DNA of 64,000 nucleotides from Schistosoma mansoni (lineage: Eukaryota; Platyhelminthes; Trematoda; Strigeidida; Schistosomatidae), in NCBI RefSeq assembly GCF_000237925.1, contig NW_017386060.1, positions 1-64,000 of the forward strand. The letters are read 5' to 3'. Shown here one piece after another: positions 1-10,005 of the stretch (within the stretch, counting starts at the first letter, position 1; each line of letters opens with the position of its first letter). The notes under the pieces are model-generated. The model did no database searches. It worked only from the letters and a program-made list of their open reading frames with translations, and was not told where the DNA came from. The translations under genes were made by a program, and so were the position numbers.

Positions 1-495
1 ATATCAATGATTTAAGTACACTTAACCGACATGTTGACCAGTTACAACTACAGGAACCAAGTGAGTCTGTTCCAATTCCGGCTGTTGATTCTAATATTAA
101 TAAGTACATCCTAGATCATGCAGATTCTACAATCGATTACAGAAATTCGCATTCCCATTTAAGTTGTGGCGGTTGTGTTATTTGTACTAACCAATGATTC
201 ATTCTTACATGAGTGGCCGCTGATTACGAATTCCAAGTATAATGCGTTCACTTGTGCTCATCTTGTTCTACTTGCGTTAAATTGCATTATTTCGGGAGTT
301 CTTAGTTAACACATAAATTCAAATATTTCAGATTACCATATACTTTCATTATTTGTGAAGAAAAAATGGACCTCAATGAAATTTCGGATTGATCCAATAG
401 CTGTCATCATTCAATTCAATTCACGTTGGAAGCAGAGGCGAATGAGCAATTTCATGATGTTCGGTTGAAAAGTAGTTCAGATGGTTCTTTACAGA
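1..495 (+). mobile_element. Ty3/gypsy polyprotein tail (decayed)
   Basis: The frame from position 2 continues the end of a gypsy integrase-type polyprotein to a stop near 196, with a Cys-rich end (CGGCVICTN). The same sequence ends the integrase fragment at 49275-49690. The rest up to about 495 is non-coding and abuts Penelope-like sequence. In the right copy about 430 bp of this is missing, joined at a short CT-ATATATT microhomology. Confidence 0.6.
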
Positions 496-1745
496 GATCT
501 ATATATTAAAACCGACCTGGAATGGCCGGTATACGAATTTCCATAGCTGGATCTTATTGAGTAGAAAGAGAAACTTGACTCACTCTTTATCCTCAAGGCC
601 TAGGAAAATGTTCTAATGATGAAGTGGATGACGAACTACTTCAACCTTGTCAGATACTAATCAGAAACGGTTATCCACCTAGATTGGTAGATAGGAACTT
701 AAAACCAAGTCATCCTAAAAAACAGCACCGAAAATTCGAAAGAAAACTCTTTTTATGAATATCTAATTTAAAGGCGATAAGCCTGTCGAACTCTTTAATA
801 TATGTATTCCAAAATTCTTTGGGTAAAACCTGTTCAACTAAGCTCTGTACTGTCTTCTCAAGCCGGCCTATCATTCGCAGATATGATAAAGATAAATTTC
901 CGCTCTAGGTCATGCCGATGTGCGTCTATAAATCTACTTGATCCTGTGGAGCAGGTTACATTGGCTGCATAAAACGATCACTTTCTGAACTCATCTTAGA
1001 ACAAAAGTTGGAGTGGCTTTTAAAGGGAGGATGCAAAACAGTTACCACTTCGATGCAAAAACACTTGATAATATCTGGACACGTCGCTCCAAAGGAGTTT
1101 TCCTTCAAAATAATCTACACAATCAAAGGAACTGGATAGAAGGAAGGCCGAGTAAAGCGGACAATTATCCTTCATGATTTTGACTTGTAAATTATTCTCG
1201 TCTGAATATTCGTCTCTAACCCCTGATTATTACGCAACCTCATTTGATATTTGGAGTCTCGAATCACTTTATGATGACCAAAGGATTTATCATTATGGGT
1301 CTTCAGGACGACGTCATCAAACTATTCTGGATATGACCTGGTGCTGTCAGATTCTCTAAGATGAGACTGAAAAAATTGAACAGATGTTAACTAGAATCAT
1401 AAGGGAGATGAAAGATGAGTTTATTATCACTCGTAACCTCTATGAACGTCTCAGACAATCGGGTTCTGCTATACCGGGACTATACGAACTCCGAAAAGTT
1501 CTTGGAGAAGAACATATCCCTATGTCCTACACGTGATATGAATAACTCTCTGTATCATTTGTTTGCTAAATGATTTGCTGATATTTTACAACCAGTCAGA
1601 AATCACATCAACAGATACAACTCTCATGATTCGTTTGATTTTGATATTTGGAGTCTCGAATCACTTTATGATGAGCAAACCATTCAGCTCAGAGAAACAA
1701 ATTCCACCAGAATGGTTCACCTGAGCTACAAATCTTTTCTATCCT
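496..1745 (+). mobile_element. Penelope-like element remnant, GIY-YIG end plus a second partial unit
   Basis: Broken frames from about 660 to 1270 match the PLE linker and C-terminal GIY-YIG region, including a Cys-Gly-Ala block (TGTGGAGCAGG) near 945-957 followed by a decayed YIG-type loop. From about 1280 to 1640 a segment homologous to 48520-48860, the start of another PLE copy, is inserted. It is flanked by direct repeats of GATATTTGGAGTCTCGAATC. PLEs are known to lie as partial tandem copies, which fits. Many stops; not functional. Confidence 0.6.
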
Positions 1746-1765
1746 ATAGACATATTTACCACTAC

Positions 1766-1795
1766 TACTACTATACATATGAATGTATAGTAGTA
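1766..1795. repeat. Perfect 13-bp palindrome (hairpin)
   Basis: Two 13-nt arms around a 4-nt loop (ATGA), lying just after the Penelope remnant. It is kept at 50570-50599 in the right copy. Its role is unknown; it may be the end of the element or a fragile-site scar. Confidence 0.7.
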
Positions 1796-2416
1796 TATTA
1801 GTAAATGATTTCGTGGGAAAGGAAATTCTTTTCGCTCAATCCTCTTTATGTTTATGCAATAACAATGAGTTGTTTTAAGAAACCATATATTTAATAGTCA
1901 GTAGTCTATGCCTGTTTGTGCACGCTGAACGACCAATCATATTTCAATTCCACAACTACACATCAATGAAATACCGTGTGGTTCATATTTGGTTCTCAAT
2001 CATTTGTCGCATATTGAGTGTCTGAGGCGCTTGATATGGTACTGTGATCCATTTGACTGGTGTATCACACACGTGTCTATTCTATTATCAATTTGTCAAG
2101 TTCAACTGGTCAATTGTTCTATTACTTGATATCAAATAAAGGACCGAAAAAAATTACTTGTTTCTGTTAGATCATTATGTACAATTATCTCATGGAACAT
2201 TCAAATCTGGAAAGCCTAAAAGTGTACTTCTGGATGTTACCAATTATTCATTCTTCAAGCAATATGGTTATGTAAACGGTTTTAGACTAGTTGATAAGAA
2301 TTTCATTTGCAATCAGAAAATTAATTCAATTCTTTTTAAATGCTCCAACTGAATTTTGAGTGGGTTAAACTAAATAATATTGTTTTCACAATTTGTCTTG
2401 AAACAAAGAAACTTAC

Positions 2417-2678
2417 TGTGAACTGAACTGATTTAGTTACCGGGTTTAAAGGAGTTTTCAATGTTACATTATCTATGTTCCCTGTTTGATTAACTACATT
2501 GATTGATTTTATTTGTGGACTAAGATAGAAAATTATCGATTGTCTTTCACACTCCAACCCGGTACCATTCATCATTTGAACGACTGTCTGAAGGTACACC
2601 ACATCTCTGAGTATAGGATTCAATAAAAAATGTGAAATATGTAGAGCGTTATTATAGATCAGTAACATGGTTGGAATT
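2417..2678 (-). CDS. Exon of the large extracellular glycoprotein, left copy
   Basis: The open frame is bounded on the reverse strand by an AATTCAG acceptor and an ACA/GTAAGT donor. It is 262 nt: one base completing a codon, then 87 codons, ending in phase 0. The preceding exon (6267-6607) ends with two spare bases, so the junction reads Arg-Ile-Pro in frame. The peptide has three N-glycosylation sequons (NGT, NQT, NVT) and a beta-strand-like pattern. It differs from 51200-51461 by two bases, one changing Tyr to Cys. The next exon would be beyond the left edge of the window. Function unknown. Confidence 0.75.
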
Positions 2679-4700
2679 CTGAATTCAAATAATAATTGGA
2701 TTATCTATCAATTTAATTGATATTTGATTTTACAAGCTTTCCAATCTAGTTTGATAGGACTAACTTATTATTATCAGCAGAGAAATAGCAAGAATATTTA
2801 TAACTTTGCATCTACTTAGATTTCAGTATTTAGGCATTTTTAGTACAGTGTAGACGTGTATAGCTCGAAAAAGGTGAAATTATTAGAGTTGTTCACAATA
2901 ATACGCCTTTTTTATTGCTAACTTAATCATCCAATGTTCAATATCGTCAGAAATCTTGTAAACAGTATAATGAACATTTTTAAAATTTGAAGAGCATTAT
3001 TTTTGATGTCGATGGAAACGACTGGGTAGTTCCACCAGTTAAATGCTTCCCAGATGATTGTTTATTGTGCATCAGAAATACATAATATAGTTGGTTCATC
3101 AGAAAACATGTTAACATTAGGTCAGTTTGTTGAAATTAAATCGAATTAAGTAACTGTTGGAGGTAACACGGAGAAAAATGTCGGAATTCTACTCTCTTCA
3201 TTGTTCCGTTTTTTTTCACTTTTAAGTGAATACGAGTTTAGTTGGTTCGAAGTAATTGAGAATGAATAAAATGCAATAATTGTTTCATGAGAGTTTTGAG
3301 AAACAACTTTAACACCTTCCATGCTCAAATATTATCTTCGACAGATCGATTAATTTAACAAAAGTCAAAATGATTTTGTTGGGAATGTTAGATCCCCAGA
3401 TCTCAATTGGTAAATGCCTTATATTTGTAATTCTATTTAAAACAACTTGAATCTCTTGTTTGCGCGCCAGAACCAACCATTTCAACCTTCTTGTCGCATT
3501 TTCCACCTGGGTGGACCTTAAATGCTATTGGTTCGTAGTCTCTTTTAGTATGTTATTTTGTGACATTTCCCAAGGACGTCTTTATGCTGTATATGTACTC
3601 TTGAGTTGTGCTTATTGTTGTTGTTCATGCTTCTTGCTACTTGTGGAATATGTTTCCCTCTTTTGAAGTTGAACTTCTCTCTCTGGTTAGCGAGGCTGTG
3701 ACTAATCGGAATAGCTAGCTTATTGGTCATTGTGTCACTGTGTCTTCGTTCCGTTCGAAGATTGGGTGAACTAATAATCTGTTCAAACATAGCGGTTTTG
3801 TGCTGAGATAAGTGTAAGACACTTCATGTACGATTTTCATTGGCTTTTGGATGCTTTTAATAGCAAAACTGACCTACGCTTAATAGCTATAATTTACTTC
3901 ATAGTCTCAGGATAAAATATACCTGGTGATTTTCCTGTTCACGAGCCTGGCAACAAGTGTTTTAGAAAAAAATTAATGCCCTAGCTAAAGCCATTTTGTA
4001 GTTATTTGTCAGTAATTCCTTAAGACACACATTTGAATCATTTTAGCACTAACATTTGATAATCACAGACACTTGTCTGCAATAAAATGTCATGATTTAC
4101 ACCTCAGTTCAACAGTTACGTTCCTCATGTTCGATAAATGAAAAGATAGACACTGCTTTGCAAACTAACTTGTTAATAGTCATCTAATGAGATACGAAAT
4201 GATGTTGATTGACCTGTAGATTTGAAATATATGACTCCAATAAGTTATATGTACTACAACTCAAAGGCCATATCTGTTTAGTACACCAATTATATGATTT
4301 AACAGTGTCTTATCTGATGGATGTTTAAACGAGTTGTGTGTCTGGTCTTAAGGTGTTATGAGATATGCTTTCAATGAAATTTAACAGCGAGATTATTAAC
4401 ATTGAAGGTTAACTATTAGTAACGAGGTTTGAAACTATTTTGATAAATAAATAAAACTAATTTTTTTGGTCACTTGAATATGGGTATGATAATCTTATTG
4501 CTTGGTGGATAACAGAAAATTCTTCAAACTCTTAGTTGAAGACCAAAGTTTGTACTCTTCATGTGAATAGTCATCAGCGTATTGGTTGATATGGACTATT
4601 ATTATGTGCATTTGGACACTATCTGATCAATATAACGATTATTTTATGTGAAATTCATATTCAAGTGAAAAATGAATTCGCGTTAGAAGTGAATCAATTA
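2679..4700. other. Intron, left copy
   Basis: Intronic sequence colinear with 51462-53490. Short open frames here show no protein family resemblance. Nothing further is supported. Confidence 0.6.
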
Positions 4701-5121
4701 NNNNNNNNNNNNNNNNNNNNNNNNNNNNNNNNNNNNNNNNNNNNNNNNNNNNNNNNNNNNNNNNNNNNNNNNNNNNNNNNNNNNNNNNNNNNNNNNNNNN
4801 NNNNNNNNNNNNNNNNNNNNNNNNNNNNNNNNNNNNNNNNNNNNNNNNNNNNNNNNNNNNNNNNNNNNNNNNNNNNNNNNNNNNNNNNNNNNNNNNNNNN
4901 NNNNNNNNNNNNNNNNNNNNNNNNNNNNNNNNNNNNNNNNNNNNNNNNNNNNNNNNNNNNNNNNNNNNNNNNNNNNNNNNNNNNNNNNNNNNNNNNNNNN
5001 NNNNNNNNNNNNNNNNNNNNNNNNNNNNNNNNNNNNNNNNNNNNNNNNNNNNNNNNNNNNNNNNNNNNNNNNNNNNNNNNNNNNNNNNNNNNNNNNNNNN
5101 NNNNNNNNNNNNNNNNNNNNN
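4701..5121. other. Assembly gap (421 N)
   Basis: A run of N. Left of it the sequence matches the right copy up to about 53490, where an exon begins 52 bases further on. Right of it (5122-5180) the sequence resembles the end of the Penelope remnant at 50484-50540. The gap therefore probably holds a transposon, and possibly the missing four exons. Confidence 0.99.
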
Positions 5122-5436
5122 ACAAAACTCCATAAAAATCACCCATCCGAGCTGCAAATCATCTCTCCACCATCTCAAAATGAATGAATTAAATATTTAT
5201 TGTCTTTTTTATTATTTAATGAATGAATGTTTTTAGGTAAGAAATAGTTTATGGTTAAGTCAAACTATAAGAGGAGGGTAAGGTAATCAGGAGAGAGAAA
5301 GGCCATTCAAGGTCATGTCGTATACACAGTGACGTAATGTTGTTTATCGAATCTATTCTACAGATTATAAGCTTTTGTTTGATGTATGATTCACTGACGT
5401 AGCCTATCCTGTTCCAACGCTATTGTAATGTAAACG

Positions 5437-5867
5437 TGTAGAGGATTAATTCCTCTATATCCGACTCCAATAAATAAATAATATCCCGCTAACTGAATAT
5501 TTACTGCAGGCTAAATCTCCTAGTAGAATTACGGGTTTACTCGAGATTTATTCTAAAGCCTGAACACCAGTTATAGAGATAGTTTACTGTTGAAGCTCGG
5601 TAAAATCCGCAAGCGTACAGATAGCAAGCACACAGGGAAAACAAGTATATGTGTGTGTGGTTTAAAAGTCCATATGTATTTATGAGTGTTAATGGTTGTG
5701 GATAAATTATTGATTGTCTTTGTTCACAACCAATGAGAGAACAGATTAAGGATTGATGTGCAGACACATGCGCTCAATCAGACTCACACACAAATTTACA
5801 AAGTGGATTAATGTTAGGATTACAGAGAGCACACAAAAAAATACAGTAGTTGCATGGGCTTGCTACA
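5437..5867. mobile_element. Solo LTR, 431 bp, with 4-bp target duplication
   Basis: It begins TGTAGAGG and ends GCTACA, so it has TG...CA ends, and is flanked by AACG on both sides (5433-5436 and 5868-5871). An AATAAATAAATAA run near 5471 could be the polyadenylation signal of the LTR. The homologous site in the right copy (about 61894) reads straight through without it. This is a clean solo-LTR insertion that happened in only one of the two copies. Confidence 0.8.
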
Positions 5868-6266
5868 AACGTAATCTTTAGTACTCTATTTTTTAATCTA
5901 ATCCCCAGTTTTGGACATAATTGTATTTTTCTAATTAATGTATGTTGTGGTTAGGTCAGTCTCTCTAGCAAAAGCAGTTGATCTCACATTCAAACTCAAG
6001 TATATTAGGCTCAAGTTTAGGCCAGTCAGCCTATCGTGTCAAGGTATTAATGCACATTAGACAAGTTATCCTCTGCACGAGATTTGGTAGACAGTTCAAG
6101 GACGTAACAGCATCTTATCCAGGTCTCTTAAGTTGTTTCCGTAATTTCACACAATTCACTTTCGATCACTGAAAGTAAGTGTGTTCGTTTATGGGACGCT
6201 AGCCTAGTTACAATAACATATAAAGCAATTAATGAACAATGTAGGATTTATTCAGTTTAAACTAAC

Positions 6267-6607
6267 CTAGGTTCAGATGTTAAATTTAAAGAGAACGAGG
6301 TTGAGAGCCACACATCTGTACCATACGTAAGTATAGTTACATTTGTAATATTAAGAGCTGCAGTGCCATTCACAATTCTGTTGATCCAGTATGTGAAGAA
6401 TGAACAACGTCTTTCAAACGGACACATATTGGACAAAAATTCAAACGGTCCTCCAGTACACATTTGTTTATAAATATCAGTGGCACTTGGAGAACTTAAA
6501 GCACAAGTACTTGAGATAGCTGTAGTAAATGCCTGTGTTGAAAAAATATCAAGACTGAAATTACCATGTTGTATGGAAAGAGTTTTACAATTCACAAAAG
6601 ATGTTTC
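6267..6607 (-). CDS. Cys-rich exon of the large glycoprotein, left copy
   Basis: Reverse-strand acceptor GAATTAG and donor CCTAG/GTTAGT enclose 341 nt: 113 codons plus two bases. It starts in phase 0, which fits the end of exon 11980-12177, and ends in phase 2, which fits exon 2417-2678. The peptide has five Cys and five N-glycosylation sequons (NFS, NGT, NIT, NVT, NLT). Compared with 62416-62756 it differs at eight bases in six codons, and all six codons change the amino acid, while about 200 bp of adjoining intron is identical. This is presumably an extracellular, exposed segment; function unknown. Confidence 0.85.
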
Positions 6608-6814
6608 CTAATTCCGAATTCAAAAATTGCTTGGTGAAATCACAGATTAATATACATTACATTATTAATACGTTTCACAGCTTATTATCTGGAAAAGAAA
6701 AACTACATGCACAACATGTTTAATTTTAACAAAAACATAGGCTTTAATGCATTCATAGATATACATTCAACTAATCTTTCAGATCAACATAAATGTAAAT
6801 GTCTACATACATAC

Positions 6815-7435
6815 TTACGCCTGTTACATCTCATGGAGTTGTATGAGCCACCCACCAGCATTCTCCATCCAACACTGTCCTGGACAATCCTTTCCAACTC
6901 TTTCTAGTCGCTATTCATCCTTTTCATATCTGCTTCCAATTCCCGATACAGTGTGTTCATTGGCCTTCCTCTTCTCCGCTTCCCTTCACCATCACAAGTT
7001 CGCACTCGCCTCGTGATGCAGTTTGACGGTTTACTCAATGTGTGTCCTATCCACTTCCAACGTCTTTTCCTAATTTCCTTCTCAACTGAAACCTGGTTTG
7101 TTCTCTTCCACAGTAGGACTGTTGCTGATGGTATCCTGTGAACGGACATTCAGTATGTTGCATAGAAAATCGTTTAGAAATACCTATATCATTTTCGGTG
7201 ATGTTTGTAATAGTTATCCATGTTTCAGCTTCGTACAATAGAACTGTCTTGAATTTCGTATTGAAGATTGTGACTTTGATGTTGGTTGAGAGTTATTTTG
7301 AGTTGTGTATGTTCTTCAATTGTAGGAATGCTATCCTTGCTTTACCAATCCTCTCATTTACGTCTGCATTACATCCTACACGTTCATCGATGATGCTTCC
7401 CAGGATAAATGTCAACTATTTACAATTAATTAAAA
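6815..7435 (-). mobile_element. 5'-truncated LINE (family A), C-terminal fragment
   Basis: On the reverse strand the fragment encodes the end of a non-LTR reverse transcriptase, including [14 protein letters not shown] and [13 protein letters not shown], shared with the longer plus-strand copies at 19.5-21.8 kb and 38.6-41.1 kb. The 3' end abuts a TACATACATACTTAC-type microsatellite tail near 6805-6820. It is truncated at the 5' end and frameshifted. The same insertion is in the right copy at 63005-63615, so it predates the duplication. Confidence 0.8.
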
Positions 7436-7477
7436 TCACCAACTGATCGATGTTAGACGACCGCTGAAAAACTTAAA

Positions 7478-7523
7478 GCTATGGACGACCGTTTCATCCA
7501 GGTATGCGACTCCTCAGCAGTGC
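7478..7523 (-). ncRNA. Hammerhead ribozyme, core intact (minus strand)
   Basis: Read on the reverse strand: CUGAGGA (positions 3-9) at 7517-7511, a short helix II (GUC with GAU), GAAA at 7495-7492, a 3-bp helix III (ACG-GU-CGU), and cleavage-site C17 at 7484. All conserved core bases (C3, G5, A6, G8, A9, G12, A13, A14 and the A15.1-U16.1 pair) are present. Helix I is imperfect and helix II includes a G-U pair. SM-alpha SINE hammerheads are known in schistosomes. Activity is inferred only. Confidence 0.6.
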
Positions 7524-7707
7524 GTATCCACGATCCTGCACGCAGGATTAATGTCGAACTTCAAACAATATACAATGTTGCGCGAACATCTTCCACTGTC
7601 TTCGTTGGGTAACAATCTCACACTCAACACGGTTAGACATTAATACTGTCGGACGCCTGCTCGAAGGTTTAGAGCATAAGTTCGAGTTCCACGTGCGAGG
7701 TCGTGGA

Positions 7708-7757
7708 TACGCACTAATGAGGAATACCAAACTAGGACGAAAAGGTTGTCCAGTGCT
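7708..7757 (+). ncRNA. Decayed hammerhead (G5 lost)
   Basis: CUAAUGA at 7714-7720 stands where CUGANGA is expected, so G5 is A. GAAA is present at 7739-7742 and C17 would be at 7750. The right copy (about 63888-63937) shares the G5 change but has a better helix III. Probably inactive. Confidence 0.45.
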
Positions 7758-7850
7758 TACACGTTTCCAATTGTAGTCTAACATCGAGCGGTTAATGATC
7801 TCAATAAAAACTCTACAATCTCCACGACTTTATGCTGATATTCACATTTA

Positions 7851-9472
7851 GTTGGGAAATAATGTCATGTTTTCTAGCAAATAAATCCTAATTAAAACCA
7901 CCTTTCAAACCAATGAAAATTATGTGAAATTTTGGTTACTATCTCACTAATGAACTTAAGATAATGAATCATTTTTCATGGTCATTTTCGTAAAGTATGT
8001 CCTCTAGAACTTGAAAACTGTTTTCACATCATTCTTCACGTATAAACAGCTTACATTTTTCCAATTTCTCTCTTTGATTTCGTTTGCTTTCATGAACTCG
8101 TTAGTATTGTAGTAATTTATGTCAGAAACGTGCTATGTATGATAGAACACTTCCATTTGATGCAAAAACTGTTATTGGAGATTATGAATTATTGCGAAGA
8201 TGACAAATTACGTCCTTATCACTTTATTAAAGATCTTGAAGGTACATGAAATAAGTAAACTTCTGTTTCCCTGAAGTGATACTTGGTAATGTTCTGATGG
8301 ACTGACTTAATCATCATATTATAGAAGATCAGATAACTAGTTTGAATTTAGTTATGTCTATTATCAGTTAAAGTCCATTCAGCCCACTTTATAGAATGTT
8401 ATATTTATTTCATTCACGGTTTTCAAGTAGTGGCTTTCAGAGGAACCCAAAACTATGTCACATCAGTGTTTCATATGAACTATTCGTCTAATTTTGATGT
8501 CATTCATCATGCAAATACGGTCAATCTCATAGAATAACCCTGGGCAGTAACTATAGAAACCGAAAATCGAACCTTGCCAAAGAAATGTTTCAGCAATTTC
8601 TCCTTCAACGAACAAGTATATCAAAGCAACATAGACTAATTCTCTCTGCTTCACAAAATTAGTGAACTGATTTTATGAAGTAATAACTTTTATGATGCAA
8701 TATTCTCTTTTTCTCGTTTTTCCTATGATTGTGGTATGATCCACATATTTTTAACTGAGGCATCGGTTAGGTTTTGGACACCTACTGTTAAAATGCTATT
8801 TCGCAGTCTCATAAATGTATAATAATAGAAACACCATTCAGCTGTCAATAGTACTCACCCACCCCAAACATGAATTAGTCTTTATTACTTTGTGATCACT
8901 GAATAGGGACACTGTTGACGATTATTATAATGGATTACTGGAATTAGGAAATAACAAGTGTTTAGTACTAACTTAAATAGGCAGAAGTTCTATTGTTTCA
9001 TTGATTAGTCAGCCCGAGTACTTACGGAAAATGATGATGATTCTGGAAGATCAGATAATATTCGTAAACCATTTATTACACCAATATCTTATCACTGTGA
9101 CAGTACCGAATTTTCATCACTAGAACAGCAGTAAAAACCTTAGACACTTTTTCAAAAAAAAACCTAGTGGTAGGACGACATACAAATGGAGTGGATTGTT
9201 TACGTGAGGGTCGATATATGTTAAACTACTGGAGCCAAACTTCTTCATGAGTAACTATTCCTGTTACAATTTAGTTCACTGGTTAGGAAACTAGATGAAA
9301 AACACTTGATTGACAACTGATCGTGTACAGTTTGAAGGACAGTCTCAGGTTTCCGGAAGTAACAAATTCAATTAATATATAAAACATTCCAAACTTCTGA
9401 CGCATCGTTAAGATCTACTAACACTTTTTCATGTGGTATTGTTCGCTTGAACATTTCCATTGATATTTAGGA
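7851..9472. other. Intron, nothing recognised
   Basis: AT-rich sequence between exons 6267-6607 and 11980-12177. No coding segment, element end or structured repeat could be supported here. Confidence 0.5.
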
Positions 9473-9518
9473 CTGCAATTGATTAGTCTCTTATTGACAT
9501 ATGTGCATTCTGTACGGN
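9473..9518 (-). mobile_element. SM-alpha-like SINE end, inverted
   Basis: GGACTGCAATTGATTAGTCT here is the inverted, diverged copy of the end of the SINE at 9748-10005, and is also found at 43681. The rest is hidden by the gap. Confidence 0.6.
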
Positions 9519-9717
9519 NNNNNNNNNNNNNNNNNNNNNNNNNNNNNNNNNNNNNNNNNNNNNNNNNNNNNNNNNNNNNNNNNNNNNNNNNNNNNNNNNN
9601 NNNNNNNNNNNNNNNNNNNNNNNNNNNNNNNNNNNNNNNNNNNNNNNNNNNNNNNNNNNNNNNNNNNNNNNNNNNNNNNNNNNNNNNNNNNNNNNNNNNN
9701 NNNNNNNNNNNNNNNNN
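9519..9717. other. Assembly gap (199 N)
   Basis: A run of N between two oppositely oriented SM-alpha-like SINE ends. Inverted repeats of this kind often break assemblies. Confidence 0.99.
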
Positions 9718-9747
9718 TGATGGAGTGATAAACTTTGTATATTAGAT

Positions 9748-10005
9748 TACTAGCGACCGAGTGGATAACGCGATGGCGTTTGAAACGAGGGTACTGGGTT
9801 CGAGTCCCAGAGTGAACATCAACTCTGAGATGCAGGTACATCCAGCTGACCAGTCCCAAATAGGACGAAGCGCGCGTCCTGGATTACACTGCTAGCCACT
9901 ATCCATTTAGGCTTACCATGCTTGTGAATTAAGGTATATCGAGGCAATACGCACAATATGCACATATGCCAATTAGAGACTGACCAGTTGCAGTCCTAAA
10001 CACAT
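9748..10005 (+). mobile_element. SM-alpha-like tRNA-derived SINE
   Basis: It starts with a tRNA-like head: GACCGAGTGGATAACGCGAT as the A-box region, and GGTTCGAGTCCC at 9797-9808 as a clear B box. A hammerhead domain follows (9840-9884), then a tail ending TTGCAGTCCT near 10003. This structure matches the schistosome SM-alpha family, whose pol III transcripts carry hammerhead ribozymes. Its 3' tail occurs inverted at 9473-9518, with the gap between. Confidence 0.8.
9840..9884 (+). ncRNA. Hammerhead ribozyme with G8 mutated
   Basis: Helix I is perfect (ATCCAG at 9840-9845 with CTGGAT at 9879-9884). Helix II is GTCC with GGAC around CAAATA. Helix III is short, and C17 is at 9878. The core reads CUGACCA at 9846-9852, so the catalytic G8 is C. 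GAAG replaces GAAA, leaving a G-U at 15.1-16.1. G8 is the general acid in hammerhead catalysis, so this copy should not self-cleave. Confidence 0.8.

Larger units (their letters stand above)
1..7850. repeat. Left copy of a large segmental duplication
   Basis: This stretch is colinear with 49617-64000 on the same strand. Anchors: position 2 matches 49621, the exon at 2417-2678 matches 51200-51461, the exon at 6267-6607 matches 62416-62756, and the LINE fragment and hammerhead SINE at 6.8-7.85 kb match 63.0-64.0 kb. Shared retroelement debris lies at homologous positions, so the pair arose by copying a whole segment. The left copy lacks the counterpart of about 53.5-61.8 kb, where there is an assembly gap plus unrelated sequence. 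The pair could be a real duplication or two haplotypes. Confidence 0.9.
7440..7850. mobile_element. Inverted SINE pair carrying two divergent hammerhead motifs
   Basis: The left arm holds a hammerhead-like sequence on the minus strand (7478-7523) and the right arm one on the plus strand (about 7708-7757). Between them is a tRNA-like block with a B-box-like GTTCGAGTTCC at 7682-7692. The outer ends are inverted copies of a GATCGATGTTAGACGACCGCT-like sequence. The whole unit is also at 63620-64000. The layout matches the foldback at 11165-11860. Confidence 0.65.

Noticed and set aside
4639-5178. Long open frames across the N gap.
   Set aside because: They are made of N and carry no information.
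8463-8654. 63-codon minus-strand frame in an intron.
   Set aside because: No acceptor/donor pair consistent with the phase 0 junction between 11980-12177 and 6267-6607.
9797-9808. Possible genuine tRNA because of a strong B box.
   Set aside because: The A-box side and the following hammerhead show a SINE; no complete tRNA cloverleaf could be built.
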